Shown piece after piece: positions 46,278 through 54,867 of a stretch of 64,000 bases of DNA. The notes under the pieces were generated by a model, which saw only the letters and a program-made list of their open reading frames with translations, made no database searches and was not told the DNA's origin. The number at the start of each line of letters is the position of its first letter. Position 1 is the stretch's first letter. Made by a program: the position numbers and the translations under genes. Source of the stretch: Streptomyces sp. CCM_MD2014 (GTDB lineage: Bacteria; Actinomycetota; Actinomycetes; Streptomycetales; Streptomycetaceae); contig NZ_CP009754.1 in NCBI RefSeq assembly GCF_000772045.1, positions 1,240,001-1,304,000 on the forward strand, given 5' to 3'.

Positions 46278-46290
46278 GGTGTGGCTCCCT

Positions 46291-47262
46291 TCAGTGGGTG
46301 GCGGAGGGCTCGCCCGAGCGGTTGGTGCGGGACGGTGACGCCGGTGCGGCGCGCCGCAGGAACGGGAGGGAGCGTTCGGCGAAGTGGGGGCCCGCGTGGG
46401 AGTGGCGGGGCAGTTCGACGACGGTCAGGCCCCGGTAGCCGGTGGCGGCGAGGGCCTCGAGGACGGGCGGGAAGTCGATCTCGCCGTCACCGAAGGGGAG
46501 GTGTTCGTGGACGCCGCGGCGCATGTCCTCGATCTGCACGTGACGCAGCCAGGGGGCGGCGGCGCGCACGCAGTCGGCGGGAGGGAGCGGTTCGAGGCAC
46601 TGGCAGTGGCCGATGTCCAGGGTGAGGCCGAGCGGTTCGGGATCGCCGAGGGTGCGGCGCAGGGTGTGGAAGTCGGCGAGGGTGGAGAGGAGGTGCCCGG
46701 GTTCGGGTTCCACGGCGAGGGGGACGCCCGCGGTGGCGGCGGCGTCCAGGACCGGGGCGAGGGACTCGGCCAGCCGCTTCCACGCCGTGTCCTCGTCCGT
46801 GCCCGCCGGGGTGACGCCGCTGAAGCAGTGCACGGCGTGGGCGCCGAGGTCGGCGGCCACGCCGACGGCACGGAGGAGGAGGTCGGTACGCCGCGCGCGG
46901 TCCTCCGGGTCCGGGTCGAGCAGGGAGGGGCCGTGCTTGCGACGCGGGTCGAGCACGTAGCGGGCACCCGTCTCGACGGTCACGCCCAGACCGAGCGCGT
47001 CCAGTCGCCGCGCGACCCGGCGGGTGCGGGCGGCGAGGTCGTCGGCGAGCGGATCGAGGTGCATGTGGTCGAGGGTCAGGCCGACGCCGTCGTACCCCAG
47101 GTCGGCGAGGAGGGCGAGGGCGTCGTCGAGACGGAGGTCGGCGAGGCCGTTGGTGCCGTATCCGAAGCGCAGCGGGTGCGCGGCGGCCCCCTCCGCCGCC
47201 GTGTCGCTGGTGCCACGACCGGCCTGGGTCTCGTTCGGTCCCTGGTTCACGTCGCGGGTCAT
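46291..47262 (-). CDS. Sugar phosphate isomerase/epimerase-like protein of the EBO cluster
   Basis: This 323-residue AP-endonuclease-2-type TIM barrel has the first strand FGYGTNGL, then LADLGYDGVGLTLDHMHLD, AVHCFSGVTP, LAVEPEPGHLLST, LTLDIGHCQC, HVQIEDM and HLPFGDGEIDF. The Glu, Asp, His and Glu in these segments can form the usual divalent-metal site. A 30-residue polar N-terminus precedes the barrel. Its start overlaps the prenyltransferase stop by 4 bp. It is separate in sequence from the EboE barrel, so the cluster has two such proteins, perhaps acting in sequence on a cyclitol or sugar. Confidence 0.83.
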   Translation of the reverse strand: MTRDVNQGPNETQAGRGTSDTAAEGAAAHPLRFGYGTNGLADLRLDDALALLADLGYDGVGLTLDHMHLDPLADDLAARTRRVARRLDALGLGVTVETGARYVLDPRRKHGPSLLDPDPEDRARRTDLLLRAVGVAADLGAHAVHCFSGVTPAGTDEDTAWKRLAESLAPVLDAAATAGVPLAVEPEPGHLLSTLADFHTLRRTLGDPEPLGLTLDIGHCQCLEPLPPADCVRAAAPWLRHVQIEDMRRGVHEHLPFGDGEIDFPPVLEALAATGYRGLTVVELPRHSHAGPHFAERSLPFLRRAAPASPSRTNRSGEPSATH

Positions 47263-48401
47263 GTGATGCTCACCTTCCTCATGGCGGTCCGTCGCGCGAA
47301 CCACCGGCCGGCCGGGGCGAGGGCCGCGACCAGGAGGGACGTGGCGCCGGCACCCGAGCGGGCGGCGAGCGCGGCCTGGAGCGGGACCGTGGCCCGGATG
47401 CCACCGCCCACGGCGCGCTGGGTGAGCGGGGGCGAGGGGTTGAGCACGGCGTGGAAGTAGGGGCGGGCGGCCGTCGCGGTGTAGGCGGCGCTCAGCCCGG
47501 CCCTGAGCGCGTCGGCGACACCGGGTGACGGGATGGAGCCCGGCAGGCCGGGGGCGGCTGCTGCCCGCCGGCCTGCCGGGAGTCGGGTGGGGCGGCGGGC
47601 GACCAGGCCGGTCAGCGCCCCCGTCGTGGCGAGGGCGGCCAGCGGGGCCAGGACCGAACCGCCGGTGGTCTCCCGGCGGGAGACGGCCGTGACCGCGAGG
47701 GTGTGGCTGCCGAGCAGCGCGGCCGAGGGCAGCGCCGCCCGGGTGCCGCCCCCGGTGGCGGCCGCGCCCAGCAGCAAGTCGAGGCCACGTGCCGCCGCCA
47801 TGGCCGCGGGGCCGGCCGGTGTGTGCTTCAGAGCGAGGTCGTAGGCCCACACGGTGGCCGCGAGGGGCGCGGCGATCGTGAGGGCGGGTCGTCCCGCTCC
47901 GGCGGCCAGGGCGAGCCCGGCACCGGTGAGGGCACCCGCGGCCGCGAGTGCGGCGGCGGGGCGGATGCGGCCGGACGGGAGGGGGCGGCGCGGGCGCTCG
48001 ACGGCGTCCTCGGCGCGGTCGGCCCAGTCGTTGAGGGCCATGCCGGCCTCGTACAGGCACAGGGAGGAGCCGATGGCCAGGAGCGTGCGGGGGCCGGGGC
48101 GCGCACCGGCCGCCGCCGCACCGGCCAGGGCGTCGCCGGGGACGGTGAACAGGGCGGGCAGGCGGAGGAGTTCGGCCCAGGCACCGGCGCGGGAGGAAGG
48201 GGCGGGCGGTGCTGCCGCACCCGCGGGAGGCGGTCCGGCGGCAGCGTCAGGCGGCCCCGGCGTCTGTGCCGCACGGCCCGAGGGACCGGCCGGCCCCCCG
48301 TCTGACGCACGGGCCGACGCACCGGTCGGCATCCCGCCCGACGCGCGTGCCGCGGACGTGCCGCGTGTGCTGTTCCGCGCGGCGGCGGAGATGCGGCTCA
48401 T
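47259..48401 (-). CDS. eboC: EboC-like UbiA-family prenyltransferase
   Basis: This 380-residue integral membrane protein has a disordered Ala/Pro/Gly-rich N-terminus of about 75 residues, then 7-8 hydrophobic helices. The prenyl-diphosphate-binding Asp-rich motif is NDWADRAEDAVERPRRPLPS near residues 125-145, and a second region VWAYDLALKHTPAGP follows, as in UbiA enzymes. It probably attaches a prenyl chain to a small acceptor at the membrane. The start at 48401 overlaps the inositol-synthase-like stop by 4 bp, which supports keeping the long N-terminus. In EBO clusters this gene is EboC. Confidence 0.85.
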   Translation of the reverse strand: MSRISAAARNSTRGTSAARASGGMPTGASARASDGGPAGPSGRAAQTPGPPDAAAGPPPAGAAAPPAPSSRAGAWAELLRLPALFTVPGDALAGAAAAGARPGPRTLLAIGSSLCLYEAGMALNDWADRAEDAVERPRRPLPSGRIRPAAALAAAGALTGAGLALAAGAGRPALTIAAPLAATVWAYDLALKHTPAGPAAMAAARGLDLLLGAAATGGGTRAALPSAALLGSHTLAVTAVSRRETTGGSVLAPLAALATTGALTGLVARRPTRLPAGRRAAAAPGLPGSIPSPGVADALRAGLSAAYTATAARPYFHAVLNPSPPLTQRAVGGGIRATVPLQAALAARSGAGATSLLVAALAPAGRWFARRTAMRKVSIT

Positions 48402-49642
48402 CGCCCCGCCCCGCGCTCGTCGGCGCCGCCGCCGGTTCCCGAGGCCCCGGGGGTCCCGCCGTCCTCGCCGTCCTCGCGCCGTCCGGAGTCCCCGCCGTCG
48501 CAGGCTCGCTCCTCGGCGTCCCGGAGTCGCCCGGCGAAGCGTTTCAGCTCCCCGTACTGCTCGGCCAGGGAGGCCGGCCCCTCCCCCACCGGGTCCTTGA
48601 AGTAGAAGCCCAGTTCTTCCAGCGGGCCGGACAGCCCCTTCTGGTGGGCGCGGGCGGCCAGGCGGGCCAGGTCGAGGACGAGCGGCGCGGCGAGGGACGA
48701 GTCGCAGCCCTGCCAGGTGGTCTGGAGGACCATGCGGGCGCCGAGGAAGCCGTCGAAGGCGATGTGGTCCCAGGCGGTCTTCCAGTCCCCGAGCGCGGGC
48801 ACGTCGTCGATGTGGACCTCGCCCTCGACGGGGGCGCCGAGGGTGTCGGCCAGCACGCGCTCCTTGCCGGCGTTCTTCGCCGCGGCGGCGGCCGGGTCGG
48901 CCAGTGCGGCACCGTCGCCGCCGCCCAGCAGGTTGGTGCCCGACCAGGCGCGCACCGCCAGGGCCCGCTGCGCGAACATCGGGCCCAGCACCGAGCGCAG
49001 CAGGGTCTGACCGGTCTTGCCGTCCCGGCCGGCGTACGGCACCCCGGAGGAGTCGGCAAGCGCGGCCAGCGCCGGGTGGTGCAGGCCGGTCGACGGGGTG
49101 AAGTTGACGTACGGGCAGCCGGCGCGCAGGGCGGCCGCGGCGTAGAGGGAGCTGGCGGGCAGGCCGGCCCCCGTGGGCGCGGGCTCGGTGGAGGCGACGT
49201 TCACGACCACCGTCCGGTCCACTCCGCAGCGCCGGGCGAAGTCGGTGATGTCCGCGGCGAACGCGGCGATCAGTTCCTCGTCGTCCCGGGTGTCACCCGG
49301 CAGGGGGCCGCCGATGCGTATCTCGCGGTCGGCCGCGGCCAGTTCGGCGCCCACGGCCGAGGGCAGCCCGTGCGGCAGCACTCCCCCTGCGGCCAGTGCC
49401 TCCGCCCGCTTCGGCAGGGGGCAGTCCACGGTGTCGTGGCCGCCGAAGACGAGGGACGACAGGGCGGGGAGTCCCGCGTCGGCGAAGTCGGTGGTCTCGG
49501 TGACCATGCCGGTCGCGGGGTGCAGCCCCGCGGTCACGGCGGCACAGCCCGCCACCACCGTGGTGGCGACGGAACCGCGGGCTCCGATCAGCCAGACACC
49601 GGTACGGGAGCCGTGGGAGGAAGCAGAGGGGGACGCGGACAT
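48398..49642 (-). CDS. Inositol-1-phosphate synthase-family enzyme heading the EBO cluster
   Basis: This 414-residue NAD-dependent sugar-phosphate cyclase-like protein has the dinucleotide site VWLIGARGSVATTVVAG at residues ~15-31, VVNVASTEPAP, YVNFTPS, the family-typical GRDGKTGQTLLRSVLGPMF, SGTNLLGGGDG and a terminal DPVGEGPASLAEQY. A Gly/Asp/Arg tail of 35 residues follows. It should convert a hexose phosphate such as glucose 6-phosphate to a cyclitol phosphate. The start is ATG 49642 after AAGGAGGC. It is the first gene of a run of ATGA-coupled EBO genes, in the place where other clusters have the dehydroquinate-synthase-like EboD, another sugar-phosphate cyclase. Confidence 0.85.
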   Translation of the reverse strand: MSASPSASSHGSRTGVWLIGARGSVATTVVAGCAAVTAGLHPATGMVTETTDFADAGLPALSSLVFGGHDTVDCPLPKRAEALAAGGVLPHGLPSAVGAELAAADREIRIGGPLPGDTRDDEELIAAFAADITDFARRCGVDRTVVVNVASTEPAPTGAGLPASSLYAAAALRAGCPYVNFTPSTGLHHPALAALADSSGVPYAGRDGKTGQTLLRSVLGPMFAQRALAVRAWSGTNLLGGGDGAALADPAAAAAKNAGKERVLADTLGAPVEGEVHIDDVPALGDWKTAWDHIAFDGFLGARMVLQTTWQGCDSSLAAPLVLDLARLAARAHQKGLSGPLEELGFYFKDPVGEGPASLAEQYGELKRFAGRLRDAEERACDGGDSGRREDGEDGGTPGASGTGGGADERGAGR

Positions 49643-49720
49643 GGGCAGCCTCCTTGTCGAGCGCGTCGAGCACACACGAGCGGTGGTACGGCCGGGTGGG
49701 GTGTTCCGTGCGGGGTGTTG

Positions 49721-49771
49721 GGGTCCGTGGGGGTGTGAGGGTCCGTCGGGGTGTGAGGGTCCGTCGGGTGA
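49721..49771. repeat. Nearly three tandem copies of an 18-bp unit
   Basis: Copies of GGGTCCGTSGGGGTGTGA occupy 49721-49738, 49739-49756 and (truncated) 49757-49771, between the inositol-synthase-like gene and the ThuA fusion gene. No role is seen. Confidence 0.75.
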
Positions 49772-49805
49772 CGGCGGGCGGAGGTCCGGCGTCCTCCGCC
49801 CGCCG
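49772..49805. terminator. Second hairpin after the ThuA fusion gene
   Basis: CGGCGGGCGGAGG (49772-49784) pairs perfectly with CCTCCGCCCGCCG (49793-49805) across an 8-base loop. With the hairpin at 49819-49859 it forms a tandem terminator that separates region h from the EBO operon. Confidence 0.75.
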
Positions 49806-49818
49806 CCGTTCCGGTTGC

Positions 49819-49859
49819 CCCGAGGGGTGGGGCGCCCCTGGAAGAGGTCACCCCTCGGG
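49819..49859. terminator. First hairpin after the ThuA fusion gene
   Basis: CCCGAGGGGTG (49819-49829) pairs with CACCCCTCGGG (49849-49859), starting 11 bp beyond the stop of the fusion gene on the minus strand. Confidence 0.75.
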
Positions 49860-49870
49860 CACGGTTCGCC

Positions 49871-52800
49871 CTAGGAGGGCAGTTCCTTGAGCTGGATGTT
49901 GCGGAAGGAGACCTGGTCGTCGGCACCGTGGTTCTGCAGGCCGATGTAGCCGTCGGTCAGGCTCCGCTCGGGGTCCTTGTTGGTGAAGTCGTTGATCTTG
50001 ACTCCGTTGAGGAACACCTGGAGGCGTTCGCCCTGGACCTTGATCTCGTAGGAGTTCCACTGCCCGGGCGGCCGCAGAACCTGGTCACGGGCCTTGATGT
50101 TCGCCGCCTTGAACGTGTAGATCGCACCGGTGGTGCGGTCCACGGCGTCCGTGGCGTCGATCTGGATCTCGTAGCCCTTGTTCACGGCTGACCAGGGGTC
50201 GTCGGAGGCCGGGAAGCCCACGAAGACGCCGGAGTTGTCGTCGCCCCACATCTTCCAGTCGAGCTTGAGGGAGTACGACTTCAGCTCCTTGGCCTGGTAC
50301 CAGAGCAGGCCCATGCCGCCCTCGGACTCCAGGACGCCGTCCTTGACGTTGAACTTGCCGGGGCCGGCCTGCTTCCAGCCGTCCAGGGTCTCGCCGTTGA
50401 AGATGTCCCGGTAGCCCTTGGCGGGCTTGCAGTTGGCCTTGACCTGGCCGGTGGCGTACTGCATGCCGCCGAGCAGGTGGTTCCGGAAGGCCTCGTCCGC
50501 GTAGGACTCCTTGGTGTGGCCCATGCCGGTGTAGAAGGAGCGGCCGCCGCCGTAGTTCTGGCACCAGGCGATCGGGTGGTCGCCCTTCATGTTCCCGCCC
50601 TGGTAGGTGGTCTCGTCCAGGGTGGCGAGGACCTTGGCCTGCTCACGCGGGTTGGTGCGGTAGTTGTACCACTCGTCGGTGCGCTCCCAGGCGTCGTCCA
50701 GGTGCGCGGTGGCCGGGTGGTCGTGGTCCTCGACACGGACGGTGGCCTTCTGGATGGCCGGGTGCGAGTCGAAGTAGGCGCCGACGAGGCCGCCGTAGAA
50801 CTCCCAGTCGTACTCGGTGTCGGCGGCGGCGTGGATGCCCATGTAGCCGCCGCCGTTCTTGACGTAGTTCTCGAACGCCTTCTGCTGGTCGGCGTTGAGG
50901 ACGTCACCGGTGGTGGACAGGAAGGCCACCGCGTCGTACTTGGCCAGGTTGGCCGTGGTGAACTGCCCGGCCTCCTCGGTCGCGGTGACGGAGATGCCGG
51001 CCGGGGTGCCCAGCTCCTTCAGGGCGGCGATGCCCGCCGGGATGGAGTCGTGGCGGAAGCCCGCGGTCTTGGAGAAGACCAGGACCTTCTTGCCGGCCTT
51101 GAACGGCTCCTTGGAGAACTCGAAGTCGTCGATGTCGAACAGCGCGCCCTCGCCGCCCTTGAAGACCAGGTAGATGTCGGTGGTCTTCTTGGGCAGGGCC
51201 CGCAGCGGCACGTCGACGTCCTGGAAGGTCTCCCAGCTGCCGGTCGGCGGGATGTAGGCAGAACCGTGCAGCGGGCCGGTGGGCGAGCCGGTGCGCAGCT
51301 CGACGTAGCCGCCGGTGCCGCCGGAGGAGGCCCGTACGGTCAGCTTCTTCTGCCCGTCGAACTTGTAGGGGGTGAAGGAGATCCAGTCGCCGTCGTTGAT
51401 GTCGCCGACGGTCTTGCCGCCGTTGGCGCCGGTCTTGTCGATGGGCGACACGCCCTGCTGGGCGGAGAAGTGCTCGGCCTGGCGGTGCGGGGGCTGGATC
51501 ACGGTGCGGGCGGTGCCGGTCAGGGCCTCCTGGCCGTTGGCTCCGCCGTCGGTGTAGCTGGCGCCGACGACGCCGTAGATGTTGGCGTTGGGGTCGTGTC
51601 CGCCGTCGCCCGGCGGCGGGTTCAGGGTGCCCTCACAGCCCATCTCGCTGGTCAGCTCGTGGGCGTGGGAGTCGTGGCCGAGGCTGTAGGCGACCTTGAC
51701 CTTGGAGCAGTCGATCGTCTCCTCGGGGTCGGTGACCTTCACCTTGAAGGGGATGGGCTCCCCCATGGGGAGAAGGGTGCCGTTGCCGGGGGTCTCGATG
51801 ACCACCTTGGGCTCGGTGTTGCCGACCACGATGCGGACACTGGCGTTGCCGGTGTTGCCCTCGGGGTCCTTGGCCGTGAAGGTCGCGGTGTAGGTGCCGA
51901 CCTTCTTGTACTTGTGGGTGGGCGTGAGCCCCTCGCCCTTGGTGCCGTCGCCGAAGTCCCAGCTGTAGGTGAGGTCCGGGGAGTCGGCGTCCTTGGCGGT
52001 GGCGGTGAAGGCGACCTTCAGGCCTGCCGCGCCGGAGGTCTTGTCGGCGCTGACCTCTGCGATCGGGGAGAAGCCGTCCGCGGCGTTCTCGATCCGGTAC
52101 AGGGCGGAGTCCTTGTCGCCCTGGAACCAGGACAGGCCGTAGTCCAGGACGTAGAGCGCGCCGTCGGGCCCGAACTCCATGTCCATGATCTGGGTGCCGG
52201 TCCACGGGAAGTCGTTGATCTTCGCGACCGAGCCGTCCTCGTTCTGCTCGATCCGCTTGATCCACCGGCGGCCGAACTCACCGGCGAAGAAGTCCCCGTC
52301 GTACTCCTCGGGGAACTTGACGCTGGAGTCGAGCTCGGGGTCGTAGCGGTAGACCGGGCCGCCCATCGGGGACTCGGAACCGCTGCCGAACTCGGGCACG
52401 GAGTCGTCGTCGTACGGGATCCACGCGGCCTGCGCGGGCGGCAGGTCGGTGAGGCCGGTGTTGTGCGGCGAGGTGTTCTTCGGAGCCGCGCAGTCGAAGG
52501 TCTCGCCGGAGGTGCCGGTGGCGAAGTCGTAGTCGACGTACGGGTCGTTGTCGCCGGTGCAGAAGGGCCAGCCGAAGTTGGCGGCCTTGGTGACCTTGGC
52601 GAACTCGACCTGTCCGGCCGGGCCGCGCTTCGGGTCGGCGGCGCCCGCGTCGGGGCCGTAGTCGCCGACGTAGACCGTGCCGGTCTTCTTGTCGACGCTG
52701 ATCCGGAACGGGTTGCGGAAGCCCATGGCGTAGATCTCGGGCCGGGTCTTCTCGGTGCCCGGCTCGAAGAGGTTGCCCTCCGGGATGGTGTACGAGCCGT

Positions 52801-53587
52801 CCTCGGCGACCTTGATGCGCAGGATCTTGCCGCGCAGGTCGTTGGTGTTGCCGGCGCTGCGGCGGGCGTCGAAGGCCGGGTTGCGGTCCGGGCGTTCGTC
52901 GATCGGCGTGTAGCCGTCGGAGGCGAACGGGTTGGTGTCGTCGCCGGTGGAGAGGTAGAGGTTGCCCTCGGCGTCGAAGGCGATGTCGCCGCCGACGTGG
53001 CAGCAGGTGCCGCGGGAGGCCGCGACGTCCAGGACCTTCTTCTCGCTGGACATGTCCAGCGTGCCGTTGGCGTTGAGGACGAAGCGGGAGAGGCGGTTGA
53101 CGCCGTCGAACTCTTTGAAGTCCTCGGCGGTGCCGTTCTCCGGGGCGTCGCCCGCGGGGGTGTCGAGCGGCGGGGCGTAGTAGAGGTAGATCGCCCGGTT
53201 GTTCTCGAAGTCCGGGTCGATGCCGACGCCCTGCAGGCCCTCCTCGTCGTGGTTGTAGACGGGGATCTTGCCGGCGACCTTGGTGACGCCGCCCTGGTCG
53301 GTCAGGCGCAGTGTGCCGTCGCGGGCGGTGTGCAGGACGCTGCGGTCGGGGAGCACGGCGAGCGACATCGGCTCGCCCATCTCGGGCTCGCCCTTGGCCA
53401 GCGGTACCTGCTGGAACTGCCCCTCGGCGGCGGCTGCCGTCTCGTCGTGCTCCGGGTGGCCCGGGTGGGCGCCGGCGACGGTCGCCGGGGTGCCCACGGC
53501 CAGCAGCAGGCCGGTGAACAGGGCGAGGGTGGTGCGGAGTTTGGGGCGCCTGGTGGTGCCGGTGGCTTTGAGTCTGGTTCTGTGCAC
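49871..53587 (-). CDS. Secreted sorbosone dehydrogenase-PKD-CBM6-ThuA-3-keto-disaccharide hydrolase fusion
   Basis: This 1,238-residue exported protein has a signal peptide (~1-40), then a PQQ-dependent glucose/sorbosone dehydrogenase-like beta-propeller (~57-500, with HDEEGLQGVGIDPDF, CCHVGGDIAFDAEGNLYLS and FRNPFRIS), a PKD domain (~507-590, YSWDFGDGT), an Ig-like segment, a CBM6-like domain (~700-825), a ThuA domain (~832-1050, FSKTAGFRHDSIPAG and GGGYMGIHAAADTEYDW) and a DUF1080/3-keto-disaccharide hydrolase domain (~1057-1236). The combination suggests oxidation and cleavage of a glycoside outside the cell. The start is GTG 53587 behind GGAGGG. A dyad at 53754-53776 matches one before the ROK gene. 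Confidence 0.88.
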   Translation of the reverse strand: MHRTRLKATGTTRRPKLRTTLALFTGLLLAVGTPATVAGAHPGHPEHDETAAAAEGQFQQVPLAKGEPEMGEPMSLAVLPDRSVLHTARDGTLRLTDQGGVTKVAGKIPVYNHDEEGLQGVGIDPDFENNRAIYLYYAPPLDTPAGDAPENGTAEDFKEFDGVNRLSRFVLNANGTLDMSSEKKVLDVAASRGTCCHVGGDIAFDAEGNLYLSTGDDTNPFASDGYTPIDERPDRNPAFDARRSAGNTNDLRGKILRIKVAEDGSYTIPEGNLFEPGTEKTRPEIYAMGFRNPFRISVDKKTGTVYVGDYGPDAGAADPKRGPAGQVEFAKVTKAANFGWPFCTGDNDPYVDYDFATGTSGETFDCAAPKNTSPHNTGLTDLPPAQAAWIPYDDDSVPEFGSGSESPMGGPVYRYDPELDSSVKFPEEYDGDFFAGEFGRRWIKRIEQNEDGSVAKINDFPWTGTQIMDMEFGPDGALYVLDYGLSWFQGDKDSALYRIENAADGFSPIAEVSADKTSGAAGLKVAFTATAKDADSPDLTYSWDFGDGTKGEGLTPTHKYKKVGTYTATFTAKDPEGNTGNASVRIVVGNTEPKVVIETPGNGTLLPMGEPIPFKVKVTDPEETIDCSKVKVAYSLGHDSHAHELTSEMGCEGTLNPPPGDGGHDPNANIYGVVGASYTDGGANGQEALTGTARTVIQPPHRQAEHFSAQQGVSPIDKTGANGGKTVGDINDGDWISFTPYKFDGQKKLTVRASSGGTGGYVELRTGSPTGPLHGSAYIPPTGSWETFQDVDVPLRALPKKTTDIYLVFKGGEGALFDIDDFEFSKEPFKAGKKVLVFSKTAGFRHDSIPAGIAALKELGTPAGISVTATEEAGQFTTANLAKYDAVAFLSTTGDVLNADQQKAFENYVKNGGGYMGIHAAADTEYDWEFYGGLVGAYFDSHPAIQKATVRVEDHDHPATAHLDDAWERTDEWYNYRTNPREQAKVLATLDETTYQGGNMKGDHPIAWCQNYGGGRSFYTGMGHTKESYADEAFRNHLLGGMQYATGQVKANCKPAKGYRDIFNGETLDGWKQAGPGKFNVKDGVLESEGGMGLLWYQAKELKSYSLKLDWKMWGDDNSGVFVGFPASDDPWSAVNKGYEIQIDATDAVDRTTGAIYTFKAANIKARDQVLRPPGQWNSYEIKVQGERLQVFLNGVKINDFTNKDPERSLTDGYIGLQNHGADDQVSFRNIQLKELPS

Positions 53588-53753
53588 GAAGTCCCTCCGG
53601 GAACGGGGTGGGCCGTACTGGGATGGGTGCGAAGACGTGCGATGCGGGCGCCGGGGTGCGCCGTCACCCCGGAGGCGTGAGTGTCTTGAACACTTCAGGG
53701 ACGGTAACCGCGTTCTTCCGGAGCCAACACCCCTTGGACCGGAGCTGGTTGAA

Positions 53754-53776
53754 CTTTTTCCCAACTCAGGACAAAG
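53754..53776. promoter_or_regulatory. Putative ROK operator before the ThuA fusion gene
   Basis: CTTTTTCC (53754-53761) and GGACAAAG (53769-53776) are near-complementary arms around 7 bases, 167 bp before the fusion gene start. GAACTTT and GGACAAAG recur with identical spacing at 61331-61356, before the ROK gene. Confidence 0.6.
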
Positions 53777-53852
53777 CGGGATTCGGGCAGCCCTGACCGG
53801 GCACCGGCACGGCTGCCGGTCCCCGGTCCCGATCCGCGGTCGAACCGCGGGA

Positions 53853-54851
53853 TCAGCTGTTGAAGGCCGCGTCGAAGGACGCGCTGGGCGGCTCGAAGTC
53901 GAAGGCCTTGAGCCGGGTGAGGGCTTCCGGTGCCCCCTGCAGCCGGTCCATGCCGGCGTCCTCCCACTCGACGGAGACGGGTCCCTGGTAGTCGATGGAG
54001 CGCAGCATGCGGAACACGTCCTCCCAGGGGACGTCACCGTGTCCGGCCGACACGAAGTCCCAGCCGCGCCGCGGGTCGCCCCACGGCAGGTGGGAGCCGA
54101 GCCGTCCGTTGCGGCCGTCGAGGCGCCTGCGGGCCTCCTTGCAGTCGACGTGGTAGATGCGGTCGCGGAAGTCCCACAGGAAGCCGACGGGGTCGAGGTC
54201 CTGCCACACGAAGTGCGAGGGGTCGAAGTTGAGGCCGAAGGCCGGCCGGTGGCCGACCGCCTCCAGCGCGCGGTGCGTGGTCCAGTAGTCGTAGGCGATC
54301 TCGCTCGGGTGGACCTCGTGGGCGAAGCGCACGCCCTCGGCGTCGAAGACGTCCAGGATGGGGTTCCAGCGGTCCGCGAAGTCCTGGTACCCGCGCTCGA
54401 TCATGGATTCGGGCGCGGGCGGGAACATGGCGACCAGATGCCAGATGGCGGAGCCGGTGAAGCCGATGACGGTGTCGACGCCGAAGCGGGCGGCGGCCCG
54501 TGCGGTGTCCTTGATCTCGGCCGCGGCGCGCTGCCGTACGCCCTCCGCGTCGCCGTCGCCCCAGATGCGGGCGGGCAGGATGGCCTCGTGGCGCTCGTCG
54601 ATGATGGCGTCGCACACGGCCTGGCCGACCAGGTGGTTGGAGATCGCCCAGCACTTGAGGCCGTACTTGTCGAGCAACTGATGGCGGGAGTCCACGTAGG
54701 AGGGGTCGGCGAGGGCCTTGTCGACCTCGAAGTGGTCTCCCCAGCAGGCGAGTTCGAGGCCGTCGTAGCCGAAGTCGCGGGCGAGGCGGCAGACCTCCTC
54801 CAGCGGCAGGTCCGCCCACTGTCCGGTGAAGAGCGTGAAGTTGCGTGGCAT
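53853..54851 (-). CDS. Sugar phosphate isomerase/epimerase-like protein
   Basis: This 332-residue cytoplasmic AP-endonuclease-2-type barrel begins [20 protein letters not shown] and contains [57 protein letters not shown] and a terminal [12 protein letters not shown]. Glu, Asp, His and Glu ligands for a metal are in place. Close relatives accompany Gfo/Idh/MocA dehydrogenases and act on inososes or 3-keto sugars. It starts 16 bp after the dehydrogenase gene stop, so the two enzymes probably work in sequence. Confidence 0.87.
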   Translation of the reverse strand: MPRNFTLFTGQWADLPLEEVCRLARDFGYDGLELACWGDHFEVDKALADPSYVDSRHQLLDKYGLKCWAISNHLVGQAVCDAIIDERHEAILPARIWGDGDAEGVRQRAAAEIKDTARAAARFGVDTVIGFTGSAIWHLVAMFPPAPESMIERGYQDFADRWNPILDVFDAEGVRFAHEVHPSEIAYDYWTTHRALEAVGHRPAFGLNFDPSHFVWQDLDPVGFLWDFRDRIYHVDCKEARRRLDGRNGRLGSHLPWGDPRRGWDFVSAGHGDVPWEDVFRMLRSIDYQGPVSVEWEDAGMDRLQGAPEALTRLKAFDFEPPSASFDAAFNS

Positions 54852-54867
54852 GTCGCTGCCGGCCTCC

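Noticed and set aside
50477..53680. A 1,067-codon plus-strand open frame opposite the ThuA fusion gene
   Set aside because: Repetitive Val/Gly/Asp composition without domains; the opposite strand has a fully consistent secreted multidomain protein.
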